Below are positions 33,591-42,709 of a DNA stretch of 64,000 nucleotides, one piece after another (position 1 is the stretch's first letter; each line of letters starts with the position of its first letter). Source of the stretch: Spirosoma radiotolerans (lineage in GTDB: Bacteria > Bacteroidota > Bacteroidia > Cytophagales > Spirosomataceae); contig NZ_CP010429.1 in assembly GCF_000974425.1 (NCBI RefSeq), forward strand, positions 6,216,501 to 6,280,500, written 5' to 3'. A model generated the notes under the pieces. It saw only the letters and a list, made by a program, of their open reading frames with translations. It was not told the DNA's origin and ran no database searches. A program made the translations under genes and the position numbers.

Positions 33591-36500
33591 TTATTTATTC
33601 CCTCTCTGCCAAAAGTTCCGACTCCAAACTCTGACAAATGGCCAGTTTCGGGCTTGGAGTGCACTGGGCAGATAGGCATGTGCCTGCTTAATCGTCTGTT
33701 GATAGTAGATATCATCGTCGGTCAGAATGAGCGACTGGTAAGTATCATCGGTGCCCTTTACGGTTAAATCGGCAAACGGTAATTCAGGTTGCCAGCTAGG
33801 GTTCTGTCCGGCCAACCGATCTTTTAGTAAACTGCCCGATGGCAGATCCTGCCTGGCTTTTTGCGTAGGTTTAAACTGCTCCTGAGCCACGGCCAGTGCA
33901 TATGTTAGGTAGGCTTTCAGCAGCTTTGGCCCTTCATTGGCCGTGTCAGCTATGGCTAGTTGATCGGGCCACAAACTCGTTACCACATACACCCGTTCCC
34001 GCGCCCGCGTAACGGCTACGTTTAATCTATTTTCGCCCCCTTTGGCATTCAGGCTACCAAACTGCATCGACAAGCGGCCGCGCTCATCAGGTGCGTAGCC
34101 AATCGAAAAAATGATTATATCACGCTCATCGCCCTGCACGTTTTCGATGTTTTTGACGAATAACTGTAACGCAGTCCACTTCTCAGGCGGAGTTGCCAGT
34201 AAGCCATCCGGGTTACTATCCAGCATATCCTGAATCAGTTGCTGCTGCGGAAAATTGAACGTCACGATACCTACCGAACGGCCGGGCATCTCGGTTACGA
34301 GCTGATCTAGGAGTTGTAAGACGGCCGTAGCTTCAGCAGGATTTGTATTCTGTTGCCAGGTTCCTTTCACATTTATGTACCGGATGGCTGGCTCATGTTG
34401 ATTAATCTCGTCGAAATGCGGTAAAAGAGACAGCTTGTTCTGATAGAATTGCTCGTTTGAAAAGGTAATCAGGTCAAGCGAACGACTACGGTAATGCTCC
34501 GTAAGCGCCATTTGCGGTAGTTCCTGAGCAGCCAGTTCTAACAGGGATTCAACTTCAAGAGCAACTGGTACTTCTTCATCTGGCTCGGCATCGTCCACAC
34601 GGGTTCGATAGAGATCACTTGGCCGTAGTTGCTGGCTATCACCGGTAATAACGACTTGCTTACCACGAGCCATAGCAGGCACGCCATTTTCGGCAAAACA
34701 CTGCGAGGCCTCATCAAAAATAACCAGATCAAATAAGCCTTCTCGCAACGGAAACATCGCTGATACAGACTCGGGCGAAGCTAACCAGCAGGGCGCGAGC
34801 TTGAATACTACATCGGCAAATGATTCCATCAGTTTTCGCACCGGCCAGACATTTCGCTTTTTGGTCACCTGATGCAGCAAATCCCGATAGGTAACCACAT
34901 TGTTTAGTCGGTTGAACGTCAAATTCCGATACGTCTGCTCGCGTAATTTTACCAGCAGAATGTCCCGGCTCAACCCCTGTTTACGCTGAATACTTTCCTG
35001 TAATGTTTGCTCCAGCTGGCTCATTTTAAGCGACGACACACATCGAAGCTCGGGGTATAGCTGCTCAATATGTTCCAGCCAGGCGGTTCGAAGGCTATTT
35101 TGAACCGTATCAACCCAGACGGCTGGATTCAGGCCAGCCAATCGGTCGATAATCAGTTGCTCAGCTTCTGAAAATCCCTCCTGAAGGCGATCTGCCTCCA
35201 CTAGCAAATCAAAATCAGTCCGAAGGGTTTCACGAAGCCGAACAACATAGGCCGGATCAGCCCATCCTGTTGCCAGTTGTTCCGGTGTAAGGTAGGTGGA
35301 CGCTTCGGCCTGCTGCTGCACAACGGTCGCAGCTAATTGCGTAATCATATTTACCTGATCGACGAACACCGAATGAGACTGCCAGGCCGAAACGGATAAT
35401 AAGTGCAACAAGTCAAGGGTTGTCAGGCGCTCGGTCAGGTGTTGCACCCGGCGTAAAATTCGTAAACTTTCGGGCAAGGCGGGCAAGGGTAATCCGTCAA
35501 GCAATGGAGCTACTTCATGCTTTATCGCTTCCAGCCGAATTCGCTGATTAACTTTCGAAGCCAGGGTTTGTAAATCCGGCTCGGACAGGCTCAGTGTATT
35601 GGCCGTAGCGACGGTTTGTACTTGCGTTTTCCCCGCGTTCGTCAATTGCCACCAGTTCCAGCTTACCCACGACGAACGGGCGGTTAAGGCATCGGTCAAT
35701 AAATCGCGAAAGGCGCGTAGATCAGTCGTTGCCAGTGACGACTCCGGGCCAGGCGCGGTTAGGGCCTCATTCCAGCTATCTGCCAGTTCATCCAGGCGCG
35801 TTTCGTTTATCGTTAAGGCTGGGTGCGTGGTTGCTTTGCGCAGATGCGTTACGATTTCCCAAAGAATCGGCGCATCAGGTACATCGAGAAGGGCAAGCAG
35901 GGCGGCCAGGTCCCAATCATGCGCCTGCCAGGTCTGTAGCTCGTGAAGCGAAAGCGGGCGCCCAATGAGGGCTTTCGATTGCTCTGTAACAGTCTGACGA
36001 AGTTGTTCCCAATCACCAATCGTTTGATCGGCTTTTCGCAAATCGGCAGTAGTAAACGAGGAGAAACTGACTCGGTCGGCCCACGCTGACGCTGTTTCCA
36101 GCGCTTGTTGATAAGCCACGAAACTGGTCAGCCGCTGGATGAAGTTATCCACATGATCCAGATGAAACTGTTGATAAACATCATCCAGTACAATCAATGG
36201 ACTTTTACTTCCCACGGGTACTGTTGTCAGGTATAGCTCTTTGGCCGAGAGTCCACTCTCTGCTGTATCGAACAGCGCATTTTTAAAGAGTTGTAAAGCA
36301 GCAACCGTCTCATCGATCCGGCGGCTCTCTACATCAAAGTCGCGTTCGAGCAATACCGCGTTCAAACTGTTGTTTTGCTGCTTATAGGCATCAATCTGTT
36401 CGATCTGGGCCGCAATCTGGGCGTACAAGGCCCGCCGGTCATTCTGAAAATCGTGAATAAGGGCCAGAAAAGGGTCCACCCCTACGTCTTTAAGCCGTTT

Positions 36501-37625
36501 TTGAACCACATCAAGGGCGGCCCGTTTCTGGCATACCAGCAAAACCCGCTTGCCTGACGCAGCCGCATCGGCCATCAGGTTAGCAATCAGTTGCGATTTT
36601 CCGGTTCCCGGAGGGCCCTGCACCACCAGCGACTGTCCAGCCCTTACCGTCCGCACAGCCGCTTCCTGCGACGCATCCATAGGCAATGGCGTGTAGAGGT
36701 GTTTTTCCGGAAGTAAGGAGTTTTCTTTCAGGAATGAGGAACGAGGAGTAAGCAGGGAGAAGCCATTCGGAAGCAGCGATTTTCCATACTCACTTTCTTC
36801 CTGTTCTCCACTGGATATCTCCTTACGGCTTACTCCCTGCTCCTCGCTCCTTTCTATAAGTGTGTCATAATCCGGCACCAGAAACGAACCAGCTTGTGGA
36901 AAAATGCCTAATACGGCTTCCGGGTAAAGCTTTAACTCGCCCGTTCGCTCAAGTTGAGCAAGATCTTTGGCTGGCTGCTTATTGAAAAACTGGATCGTAT
37001 CGGTAAATAAGTCCTGATTGAAATTAATTTCGAGCTGGCTTGCCTTGAGCCACTCATAAAGCTGTGTCCGGAAAACAAGCGGATCGCGGTCAAACTCATC
37101 GACTGTTTTTTCAACAACCTCATCCGACAATTTTACCTGGTTAAATTGCTGATAGGCTAGCGCGAATGTCGGGTTTAAAAACGCCAGTTCATCCCCTCGC
37201 TGAACTAGCTTCCAGAATTTTCCTTGTTGCTCGATCTGCACTGGGAAAAACAGAAGGGGTCCATGCACAACCGACTCATTCAGAAACTTACCTTTCACAA
37301 ACGGCCAGCCAATGTATAAGTCTTCCGTACCCCGCTCCTCTTCAATAAAACGGGCCGTTCGGTCAATACGCCGGAGTTTACGGCTCACTTCATTGCTTCG
37401 CTCCTGCCTGGGGTCGAGCACTTCACATAGCGACACCGACGATTTACGACCAAGCAAATCCGCAATAATGGTAAATGAGGGTTTATTGAGCAGAAAATCT
37501 GTTTCGTGTAAATCCAGAAATTGACTGGCAGGCAGGGTAGTGAGTAACAGAGAACGATTACGACTGCTGAGGTTCGTTAAGCGTCGGCGAAAGGTTTTTA
37601 GTACGGCAGTATGCGCAAACGTCAT
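33591..37625 (-). CDS. DUF4011-type SF1 (UPF1/Dna2-like) helicase, large
   Basis: 1344 residues. N-terminal DUF4011-like region (TNLSSRNRSLLLT, SVSLCEVLDP, near 16-70). Walker A GPPGTGKS at 337-344, then a long helical insert (about 400-880), Walker B LVIFDEASQC, SF1 motifs EHYRSRSLDLI, ENVQGDERDIIIFS and NVAVTRARER. The last 60 residues (LILTDDDIYYQQ ... FVRVWSRNFWQR) resemble the Vsr-like nuclease tail of this family, shortened. It probably unwinds nucleic acid; DUF4011 helicases recur in defence loci, but no partner gene is adjacent. Residues about 258-302 are encoded by an inverted-repeat element. A TAGTTTTG element at 37648-37655 may be its promoter. Confidence 0.85.
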   Translation of the reverse strand: MTFAHTAVLKTFRRRLTNLSSRNRSLLLTTLPASQFLDLHETDFLLNKPSFTIIADLLGRKSSVSLCEVLDPRQERSNEVSRKLRRIDRTARFIEEERGTEDLYIGWPFVKGKFLNESVVHGPLLFFPVQIEQQGKFWKLVQRGDELAFLNPTFALAYQQFNQVKLSDEVVEKTVDEFDRDPLVFRTQLYEWLKASQLEINFNQDLFTDTIQFFNKQPAKDLAQLERTGELKLYPEAVLGIFPQAGSFLVPDYDTLIERSEEQGVSRKEISSGEQEESEYGKSLLPNGFSLLTPRSSFLKENSLLPEKHLYTPLPMDASQEAAVRTVRAGQSLVVQGPPGTGKSQLIANLMADAAASGKRVLLVCQKRAALDVVQKRLKDVGVDPFLALIHDFQNDRRALYAQIAAQIEQIDAYKQQNNSLNAVLLERDFDVESRRIDETVAALQLFKNALFDTAESGLSAKELYLTTVPVGSKSPLIVLDDVYQQFHLDHVDNFIQRLTSFVAYQQALETASAWADRVSFSSFTTADLRKADQTIGDWEQLRQTVTEQSKALIGRPLSLHELQTWQAHDWDLAALLALLDVPDAPILWEIVTHLRKATTHPALTINETRLDELADSWNEALTAPGPESSLATTDLRAFRDLLTDALTARSSWVSWNWWQLTNAGKTQVQTVATANTLSLSEPDLQTLASKVNQRIRLEAIKHEVAPLLDGLPLPALPESLRILRRVQHLTERLTTLDLLHLLSVSAWQSHSVFVDQVNMITQLAATVVQQQAEASTYLTPEQLATGWADPAYVVRLRETLRTDFDLLVEADRLQEGFSEAEQLIIDRLAGLNPAVWVDTVQNSLRTAWLEHIEQLYPELRCVSSLKMSQLEQTLQESIQRKQGLSRDILLVKLREQTYRNLTFNRLNNVVTYRDLLHQVTKKRNVWPVRKLMESFADVVFKLAPCWLASPESVSAMFPLREGLFDLVIFDEASQCFAENGVPAMARGKQVVITGDSQQLRPSDLYRTRVDDAEPDEEVPVALEVESLLELAAQELPQMALTEHYRSRSLDLITFSNEQFYQNKLSLLPHFDEINQHEPAIRYINVKGTWQQNTNPAEATAVLQLLDQLVTEMPGRSVGIVTFNFPQQQLIQDMLDSNPDGLLATPPEKWTALQLFVKNIENVQGDERDIIIFSIGYAPDERGRLSMQFGSLNAKGGENRLNVAVTRARERVYVVTSLWPDQLAIADTANEGPKLLKAYLTYALAVAQEQFKPTQKARQDLPSGSLLKDRLAGQNPSWQPELPFADLTVKGTDDTYQSLILTDDDIYYQQTIKQAHAYLPSALQARNWPFVRVWSRNFWQRGNK
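36733..36854. repeat. Word-type inverted repeat inside the helicase coding sequence
   Basis: The left arm (36733-36764, GAGGAACGAGGAGTAAGCAG...) and right arm (36827-36854, complement of GGAGCGAGGAGCAGGGAGTA) are imperfect complements with shuffled words. The insert keeps the frame and codes for a Ser/Glu-rich linker just before the Walker A domain. Confidence 0.7.
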
Positions 37626-37734
37626 CTGATATGCGAAGTGTCTTTCTCAAAACTAACGTTTATCAGGCGGAAAGTATGCGCCAGGGCCATTTACTATAGT
37701 CATTCAGCACGTATCACCGGTCGTGACTATAGAA

Positions 37735-37766
37735 AAAGCCATTAAAGCATCTACTTCAATGGCTTT
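37735..37766 (-). terminator. Intrinsic terminator of the TerC-like gene
   Basis: AAAGCCATT / AATGGCTTT on either side of a 14-base loop; TTTTT follows on the minus strand. Confidence 0.7.
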
Positions 37767-37791
37767 CCCTTCAGGTTCTTCACTTGAATTC

Positions 37792-38856
37792 TTATCCCTC
37801 CGTTGTTTTCTTCTCGGGTATGAGCCAGGAGGCCAGCACACTGACTGTCAGAATGCCAACAATAATGTATAGCGAATAGACAGGTTTGAAACCGTGATCA
37901 GCCAGCCAGTGCTCGGCCAGCATTTTGGCGCCGATGAACGTAAGCAATACGGCTAATCCTACTTTCAGGAAGCGGAACTGACTCATAATGCTGGATAAAA
38001 AGAAGAACATAGACCGAAGTCCCATGATGGCAAAAACGTTCGAGAAAAATACAATGTAAGGGTCTTTCGTAATCGAGAAAATAGCTGGAATGGAATCAAC
38101 CGCAAACACGAGGTCCGTGAACGAGATAACGATAACGATCAAAAATAGGGGCGTCACAAATAATTTATGATCCGACTTCCGGCGGACGAAGAAATTATCG
38201 GTAACATTTCGATGGTAGACATTCAGGTATTTACTGGCAAAACGCACCACAGGATGGGTAGCGGGCTCAATCTTCTCGTCTTCTTCTTTCTGAAAAAATA
38301 GCTGAATACCTGTATACACCAGGAATGCCCCAAACAGATACATGATCCATTCGAACCGCTGAATAAGAGCCGACCCCAGGAAAATAAAAATAAATCGCAG
38401 GACAATAGCGCCCAGAATTCCCCAAACCAGGATTTTTTTATAGTAGCGCTGCCGAACACCAAAGGAGTTGAATATCAGGATGAATACAAATATATTGTCG
38501 GCCGAAAGTGAATACTCAACCAGATAACCGGTAATATACTCCAAAGACATGTTGGCCTGAAAACGGGCCAAACTAGCGGCAAAGTTGCCGGGAATTAGCT
38601 CAACGTGTTCGGCATACTTATTGCGAACTTCTTCAAGCCGGGCCATGTCGGTAATGCCATGCACAAGGTAGCCAAAGCGTTGCAGGAAGAAGTAAAAGGC
38701 AACCGATAAGGCAACCCAGATCGCGCTCCAGATAGCCGCTTCTTTGAACTGTACGACGTGGCTTTTTTGCTTGGAAAATATACCTAGATCAAAGGCCATG
38801 ATGATCAGGACGAATGCCGCAAACGCCAGAAAAAACAAAGTTTCGTTGGAAAGCAT
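37792..38856 (-). CDS. TerC-family integral membrane protein
   Basis: 354 residues with eight or nine membrane helices. The TerC signatures are present: EYSLSADNIFVFILIF (near 115-130) and SFTDLVFAVDSIPAIFSITKDPYIVFFSNVFAIMGLRSMFFFLS (near 245-290), with conserved acidic residues within membrane helices. Known: family members (Alx, TerC, MeeY/F-type) are linked to tellurite resistance, alkaline response and Mn2+ export during protein secretion. Manganese export is the best current guess but is not shown here. Confidence 0.88.
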   Translation of the reverse strand: MLSNETLFFLAFAAFVLIIMAFDLGIFSKQKSHVVQFKEAAIWSAIWVALSVAFYFFLQRFGYLVHGITDMARLEEVRNKYAEHVELIPGNFAASLARFQANMSLEYITGYLVEYSLSADNIFVFILIFNSFGVRQRYYKKILVWGILGAIVLRFIFIFLGSALIQRFEWIMYLFGAFLVYTGIQLFFQKEEDEKIEPATHPVVRFASKYLNVYHRNVTDNFFVRRKSDHKLFVTPLFLIVIVISFTDLVFAVDSIPAIFSITKDPYIVFFSNVFAIMGLRSMFFFLSSIMSQFRFLKVGLAVLLTFIGAKMLAEHWLADHGFKPVYSLYIIVGILTVSVLASWLIPEKKTTEG

Positions 38857-38962
38857 ACAAAAACGGCGGATAGAAAATCAATTATCTATCGCTCCAAAAG
38901 ATGAGAAAACTTTACAAATCTACGCCCAATCCGTTGAAGCTGTGGGCTTCTTGGGGTAAATA

Positions 38963-38994
38963 ATTGGCATATTCACAACAACCCATTAGTTTTG
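38963..38994 (+). promoter_or_regulatory. Promoter ending five bases before the glycosyltransferase ATG
   Basis: TTG, about 20 bases, then TAGTTTTG at 38987-38994. The ATG is at 38999, so the mRNA would be leaderless or nearly so. Confidence 0.55.
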
Positions 38995-38998
38995 GCCT

Positions 38999-39742
38999 AT
39001 GTTTAATGGCAAAAAAGTTATTGTAGTAATGCCCGCCTACCGGGCAGCTCTGACATTAGGGCGTACTTATCAGGAAATTCCGTTTGATCTTGTAGATGAT
39101 GTTATTCTGGTCGACGATGCCAGTCCCGACAATACGGTTGAGGTAGCCAAGCAATTAGGCATTCGTCATGTCATCCGCCACGATAAAAACAAGGGCTACG
39201 GCGGTAATCAAAAAACATGTTACGCAAAAGCCATGGAACTCGGGGCCGACATCGTTGTGATGCTCCACCCCGACTATCAGTATACGCCTTTATTGCTCCC
39301 CGCTATCATTTCCATCATTGGTAACGGCCTATATCCCGTGGTATTTGCTTCCCGGATTTTAGGTAAAGGCGCGTTGAAAGGGGGCATGCCTATGTATAAA
39401 TACATTGCCAACCGTTTTCTGACGTTCACCCAAAACCTGCTGATGAATCAGAAGCTCTCTGAATACCATACGGGTTATCGGGCTTTCTCGGGCGATGTAT
39501 TACGCAGTCTGGACTTCACGCACAACTCCGACGACTTCATCTTCGACAACGAAATGGTTGCCCAGATTTTCTTTAAAGGTTACGAGATCGGAGAAGTTAC
39601 CTGCCCGACCAAGTATTTTGAGGAAGCATCGTCGATCAACTTCAAACGCAGTTCAATTTACGGTCTGGGCGTTCTGCGAACCTCCGCGCTTTATTTCCTG
39701 ACGAAAATTGGATTGGCAAACTGGAAAGTACTCAAAAAATAA
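38999..39742 (+). CDS. Family 2 glycosyltransferase (dolichyl/polyprenyl-phosphate sugar transferase-like)
   Basis: 247 residues, GT-A fold: PAYRAALTLGRTYQEIP at the start, ILVDDASPDNT (nucleotide-binding DD) at 37-47, DKNKGYGGNQKTCY, then VMLHPDYQYTP, where HPD replaces the usual DxD. A C-terminal region with YHTGYRAFS and FDNEMVAQIFFKGYEIGEV is typical of polyprenyl-phosphate-dependent transferases. No membrane segment. The lipid or sugar acceptor is unknown. A promoter lies directly before the start. Confidence 0.88.
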   Translation: MFNGKKVIVVMPAYRAALTLGRTYQEIPFDLVDDVILVDDASPDNTVEVAKQLGIRHVIRHDKNKGYGGNQKTCYAKAMELGADIVVMLHPDYQYTPLLLPAIISIIGNGLYPVVFASRILGKGALKGGMPMYKYIANRFLTFTQNLLMNQKLSEYHTGYRAFSGDVLRSLDFTHNSDDFIFDNEMVAQIFFKGYEIGEVTCPTKYFEEASSINFKRSSIYGLGVLRTSALYFLTKIGLANWKVLKK

Positions 39743-39760
39743 ATTTTTACTATTTTCATA

Positions 39761-39806
39761 AAAAACGCCAGCTACAAACGGAATCCGTTTAGGGCTGGCG
39801 TTTTTT
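39761..39806. terminator. Bidirectional terminator between the glycosyltransferase and lpdA
   Basis: AAAACGCCAGC pairs with GCTGGCGTTTT; T and A runs flank it on both sides of convergent genes. Confidence 0.85.
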
Positions 39807-39827
39807 ATATTCGCTCGTATCTAAAGC

Positions 39828-41228
39828 TTACAGGTGAATGGCTTCGCCATAGGCCGCTTCGGTAGCATCCTTGATAGCCTCCGACATGGTTGGGTGCGGG
39901 TGAACCGTTTTCAGGATTTCTTCGCCCGTCGTTTCCAGTTTACGGGCGGCTACGACCTCAGCAATCATTTCGGTTACGTTCGTGCCGATGAAATGAGCGC
40001 CCAGAAATTCACCGTATTTAGCATCAAAAATAACTTTGACGAAGCCTTCGGGTGCACCAGCCGCTTTGGCTTTTCCTGATGCCGAGAAAGGGAATTTACC
40101 CACTTTGAGCTCGTATCCGGCTTCACGGGCAGCTTTTTCGGTATAGCCCACCGATGCAATTTCGGGGGTGCAATAGGTACAGCCCGGAATGTTGTTGTAA
40201 TTCAGGGGTTCAACATGAGGCAGACCGGCAATCTTCTCGATGCAGATAATCGCTTCGGCTGAGGCTACGTGTGCCAGCGCCTGCCCTTTCGTTACGTCAC
40301 CAATGGCGTAGTAACCTTCAACGTTGGTGCGGTAATAATCATCGGTCACGATCTTACCCCGATCAACAGTTATGCCTAGCTCTTCGAGCCCAATATTTTC
40401 GATATTAGCCACAATACCCGCTGCCGACAGTACAATGTCCACATCAAAGGTTTTCTCACCGTCTGGTGTCTTTACGAACACCTTACAACCATTACCACTG
40501 GTATCGACTTTCGTTACTTCCGACCTGGTGTAAATGTCGATGCCCAGTTTCTTATACTGTTTGGCCAGTTCTTTGGAGATTTCTTCATCTTCAATCGGGA
40601 CAACGGTTGGCAGAAACTCAACTATGGTCACTTTTGTCCCCATGCTGGCATACACATAAGCAAACTCGACCCCAATAGCCCCGGAACCGATCACCAGAAG
40701 GCTATCGGGCCGTTTTTCGAGAGACATAGCCTTGCGGTATTCAATGACTTTGTTGCCATCGATGGGCACATTCGGTAACTGACGGGCGCGGCTTCCTGTA
40801 GCAATGACGATGTGTTTTGCTTCGTATTCGGTCACCTTACCATCGGCAGCCGTAACGGCTACTTTTTTGCCGGGTATCACTTTACCGACGCCATTGATCA
40901 CGTCGATTTTGTTCTTTTTCATCAGAAACTGAACACCCTTGCTCATGCTGTCGGCAACACCCCGGCTCCGTTTGATAACGGCGCCGAAATCGGCCTGCGA
41001 TTCGCCCGAAATGGTAATCCCATAATCGGCAGAGTGCTTTATATAGTCAAAAACCTGCGCCGATTTCAGCAGGGCTTTGGTTGGGATACAGCCCCAGTTC
41101 AAACAGATACCGCCCAGGCTTTCGCGCTCGATAACGGCTGTTTTCATACCCAACTGCGACGCCCGGATAGCAGCTACATAGCCGCCCGGTCCGCTACCCA
41201 CAACGATTACATCGTACTGTGAAGCCAT
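39828..41228 (-). CDS. lpdA: Dihydrolipoyl dehydrogenase (E3)
   Basis: 466 residues. FAD site GSGPGGYVAA (11-20), redox pair C42/C47 (GGICLNWGCIPT), NAD site LLVIGSGAIGVEFA, and the catalytic H445/E450 dyad (HPHPTMSE) at the C-terminus. It is the shared E3 subunit of pyruvate and 2-oxoglutarate dehydrogenase and glycine cleavage. No E1/E2 genes are adjacent. A CAAAGGTA at 41285-41292 reads TACCTTTG on the minus strand and may be its promoter. Confidence 0.97.
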   Translation of the reverse strand: MASQYDVIVVGSGPGGYVAAIRASQLGMKTAVIERESLGGICLNWGCIPTKALLKSAQVFDYIKHSADYGITISGESQADFGAVIKRSRGVADSMSKGVQFLMKKNKIDVINGVGKVIPGKKVAVTAADGKVTEYEAKHIVIATGSRARQLPNVPIDGNKVIEYRKAMSLEKRPDSLLVIGSGAIGVEFAYVYASMGTKVTIVEFLPTVVPIEDEEISKELAKQYKKLGIDIYTRSEVTKVDTSGNGCKVFVKTPDGEKTFDVDIVLSAAGIVANIENIGLEELGITVDRGKIVTDDYYRTNVEGYYAIGDVTKGQALAHVASAEAIICIEKIAGLPHVEPLNYNNIPGCTYCTPEIASVGYTEKAAREAGYELKVGKFPFSASGKAKAAGAPEGFVKVIFDAKYGEFLGAHFIGTNVTEMIAEVVAARKLETTGEEILKTVHPHPTMSEAIKDATEAAYGEAIHL

Positions 41229-41343
41229 TAGTTAATGAATGAATTTGTAGAATGAATAAATAAACTCGTCTCAAGAGGAGAACGCAAAGGTAGGCTGAAA
41301 AGTTGATACCCGAAGTAAACCCGTACCCCGCCTTGTTTTGTTC

Positions 41344-41351
41344 TATCTTTG
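41344..41351 (+). promoter_or_regulatory. Probable prfB promoter -7 element
   Basis: TATCTTTG matches TAnnTTTG about 130 bases before prfB; the -33 box is weak. The leader it starts contains the inverted repeat at 41368-41437. Confidence 0.45.
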
Positions 41352-41367
41352 TGGTTTAGAGTTGTTC

Positions 41368-41437
41368 CACTGAGAAGCGCAGAGACTCGCAGAGGTATTT
41401 TTTAATTTTTCGCTGTAAGTCTCTGCGCTTCTCAGTG
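41368..41437. repeat. Perfect 20-bp inverted repeat in the prfB leader
   Basis: CACTGAGAAGCGCAGAGACT (41368-41387) and its exact complement (41418-41437). CTCGCAGAGG and a variant ATCTCGGTG flank them, so it is also built from similar words. Confidence 0.85.
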
Positions 41438-41482
41438 TATCTCGGTGTAACAATTTATTTTTCAAACAAGTACGACAAGTTC

Positions 41483-42560
41483 ATGACAACCGACCAGTTG
41501 ACCGACTTGAGAGCCAGAGTAGAGGCCCTGAGGGGGTATCTTTGACTACGATAACAAGAAAGAACAATTAGCTGAGCTGGAGCAGCAAACCTTCCAGCCC
41601 GAATTCTGGAACGACGCGGCCCGTGCCGAAGGCGTTATGAAGCAGGTTCGAACGCTGAAAGGCTGGACAACGAGCTATGAGAAACTGAACAGCCAGTTCG
41701 GTGATCTCGAAACCCTTTTTGAGTTCTACGAAGCGGGCGACGTATCTGAGGAAGAGGTCGATCAGGAAGGCCGGAACGTGGCTACAACGCTCGAAGACCT
41801 GGAACTCAAAAAGATGCTTGGCAACGAGGAAGATCAACTCAGTGCGGTTCTCGAAATCAATGCCGGAGCGGGTGGTACCGAAAGCCAGGACTGGGCCGAT
41901 ATGCTTTATCGCATGTACATGCGCTGGGCCGAAAAACATGGTTACGGTCTGAAACAGGTTGATTACCAGGATGGCGATACGGCAGGTATCAAATCAGCAA
42001 CGATTGAAGTGGATGGCCCATTGGCCTACGGATTTTTGAAGTCCGAGAACGGCGTTCACCGGCTGGTGCGCATCTCGCCTTTCGATTCCAACGCCCGTCG
42101 ACACACGTCCTTTGCCTCCGTATATGCCTATCCACTGGTCGACGATACCATCGAGATTGACGTAAATCCGGCTGATATTGAGTGGGACACGTTCCGGTCA
42201 GGCGGTGCGGGTGGCCAGAATGTAAACAAGGTTGAAACGGCGGTGCGGTTGAGACACAAGCCATCGGGCCTGATCATCGAATGCCAGCAGGAACGTAGCC
42301 AGCTACAAAATAAAGAAGTTGCGATGCGGCTTCTGAAATCGAAACTCTACGAAATTGAAGTTCAGAAACGAAACGCAGCCCGCGCGGAAGTAGAGGCCAG
42401 CAAACAGAAAATTGAGTGGGGTTCCCAGATCCGCTCTTACGTTCTCGATGATCGACGCGTAAAAGACCACCGGACGGGTTATCAGACTTCGAATACCGAA
42501 GCGGTGCTGGATGGCGATATAGATCCATTTATCAAGGCATTCTTGCTGGAGCAGGAATAA
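41483..42560 (+). CDS. prfB: Peptide chain release factor 2, with programmed +1 frameshift
   Basis: The start is ATG 41483. Codons 1-20 end at CTT and an in-frame TGA at 41543-41545, within the classic shift site AGGGGGTATCTTTGAC. Reading moves +1 to GAC at 41544 and runs to the stop at 42560, giving about 358 residues. The second frame holds the RF2 stop-codon motif SPF (ISPFDSNARRHTSF) and the GGQ motif (SGGAGGQNVNKVET). Low RF2 favours the shift, so the protein controls its own level. The AGGGGG is the internal Shine-Dalgarno-like stimulator. Confidence 0.97.
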
Positions 42561-42568
42561 TTCTGAAT

Positions 42569-42709
42569 GGCGACCCGGCAGATTTTATTGATTACCGTGA
42601 TTTCTAAGCTAAATCCAGTTCTTGACTAGAAGCGTTTATTGTTAATGATCAATAACGCACCCACGAAATCATGGTAATCAATAAAATCACAAAAATCTGC
42701 CAGGTCGCC
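42569..42709. repeat. Long inverted repeat spanning the prfB-lipoprotein gap into the next gene
   Basis: The left arm (42569-42596) reads GGCGACCCGGCAGATTTT plus ATTGATTACC. The right arm (42673-42709) contains its complement with one mismatch and a 9-base extra piece. The right arm lies inside the SGNH gene start. Confidence 0.8.
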
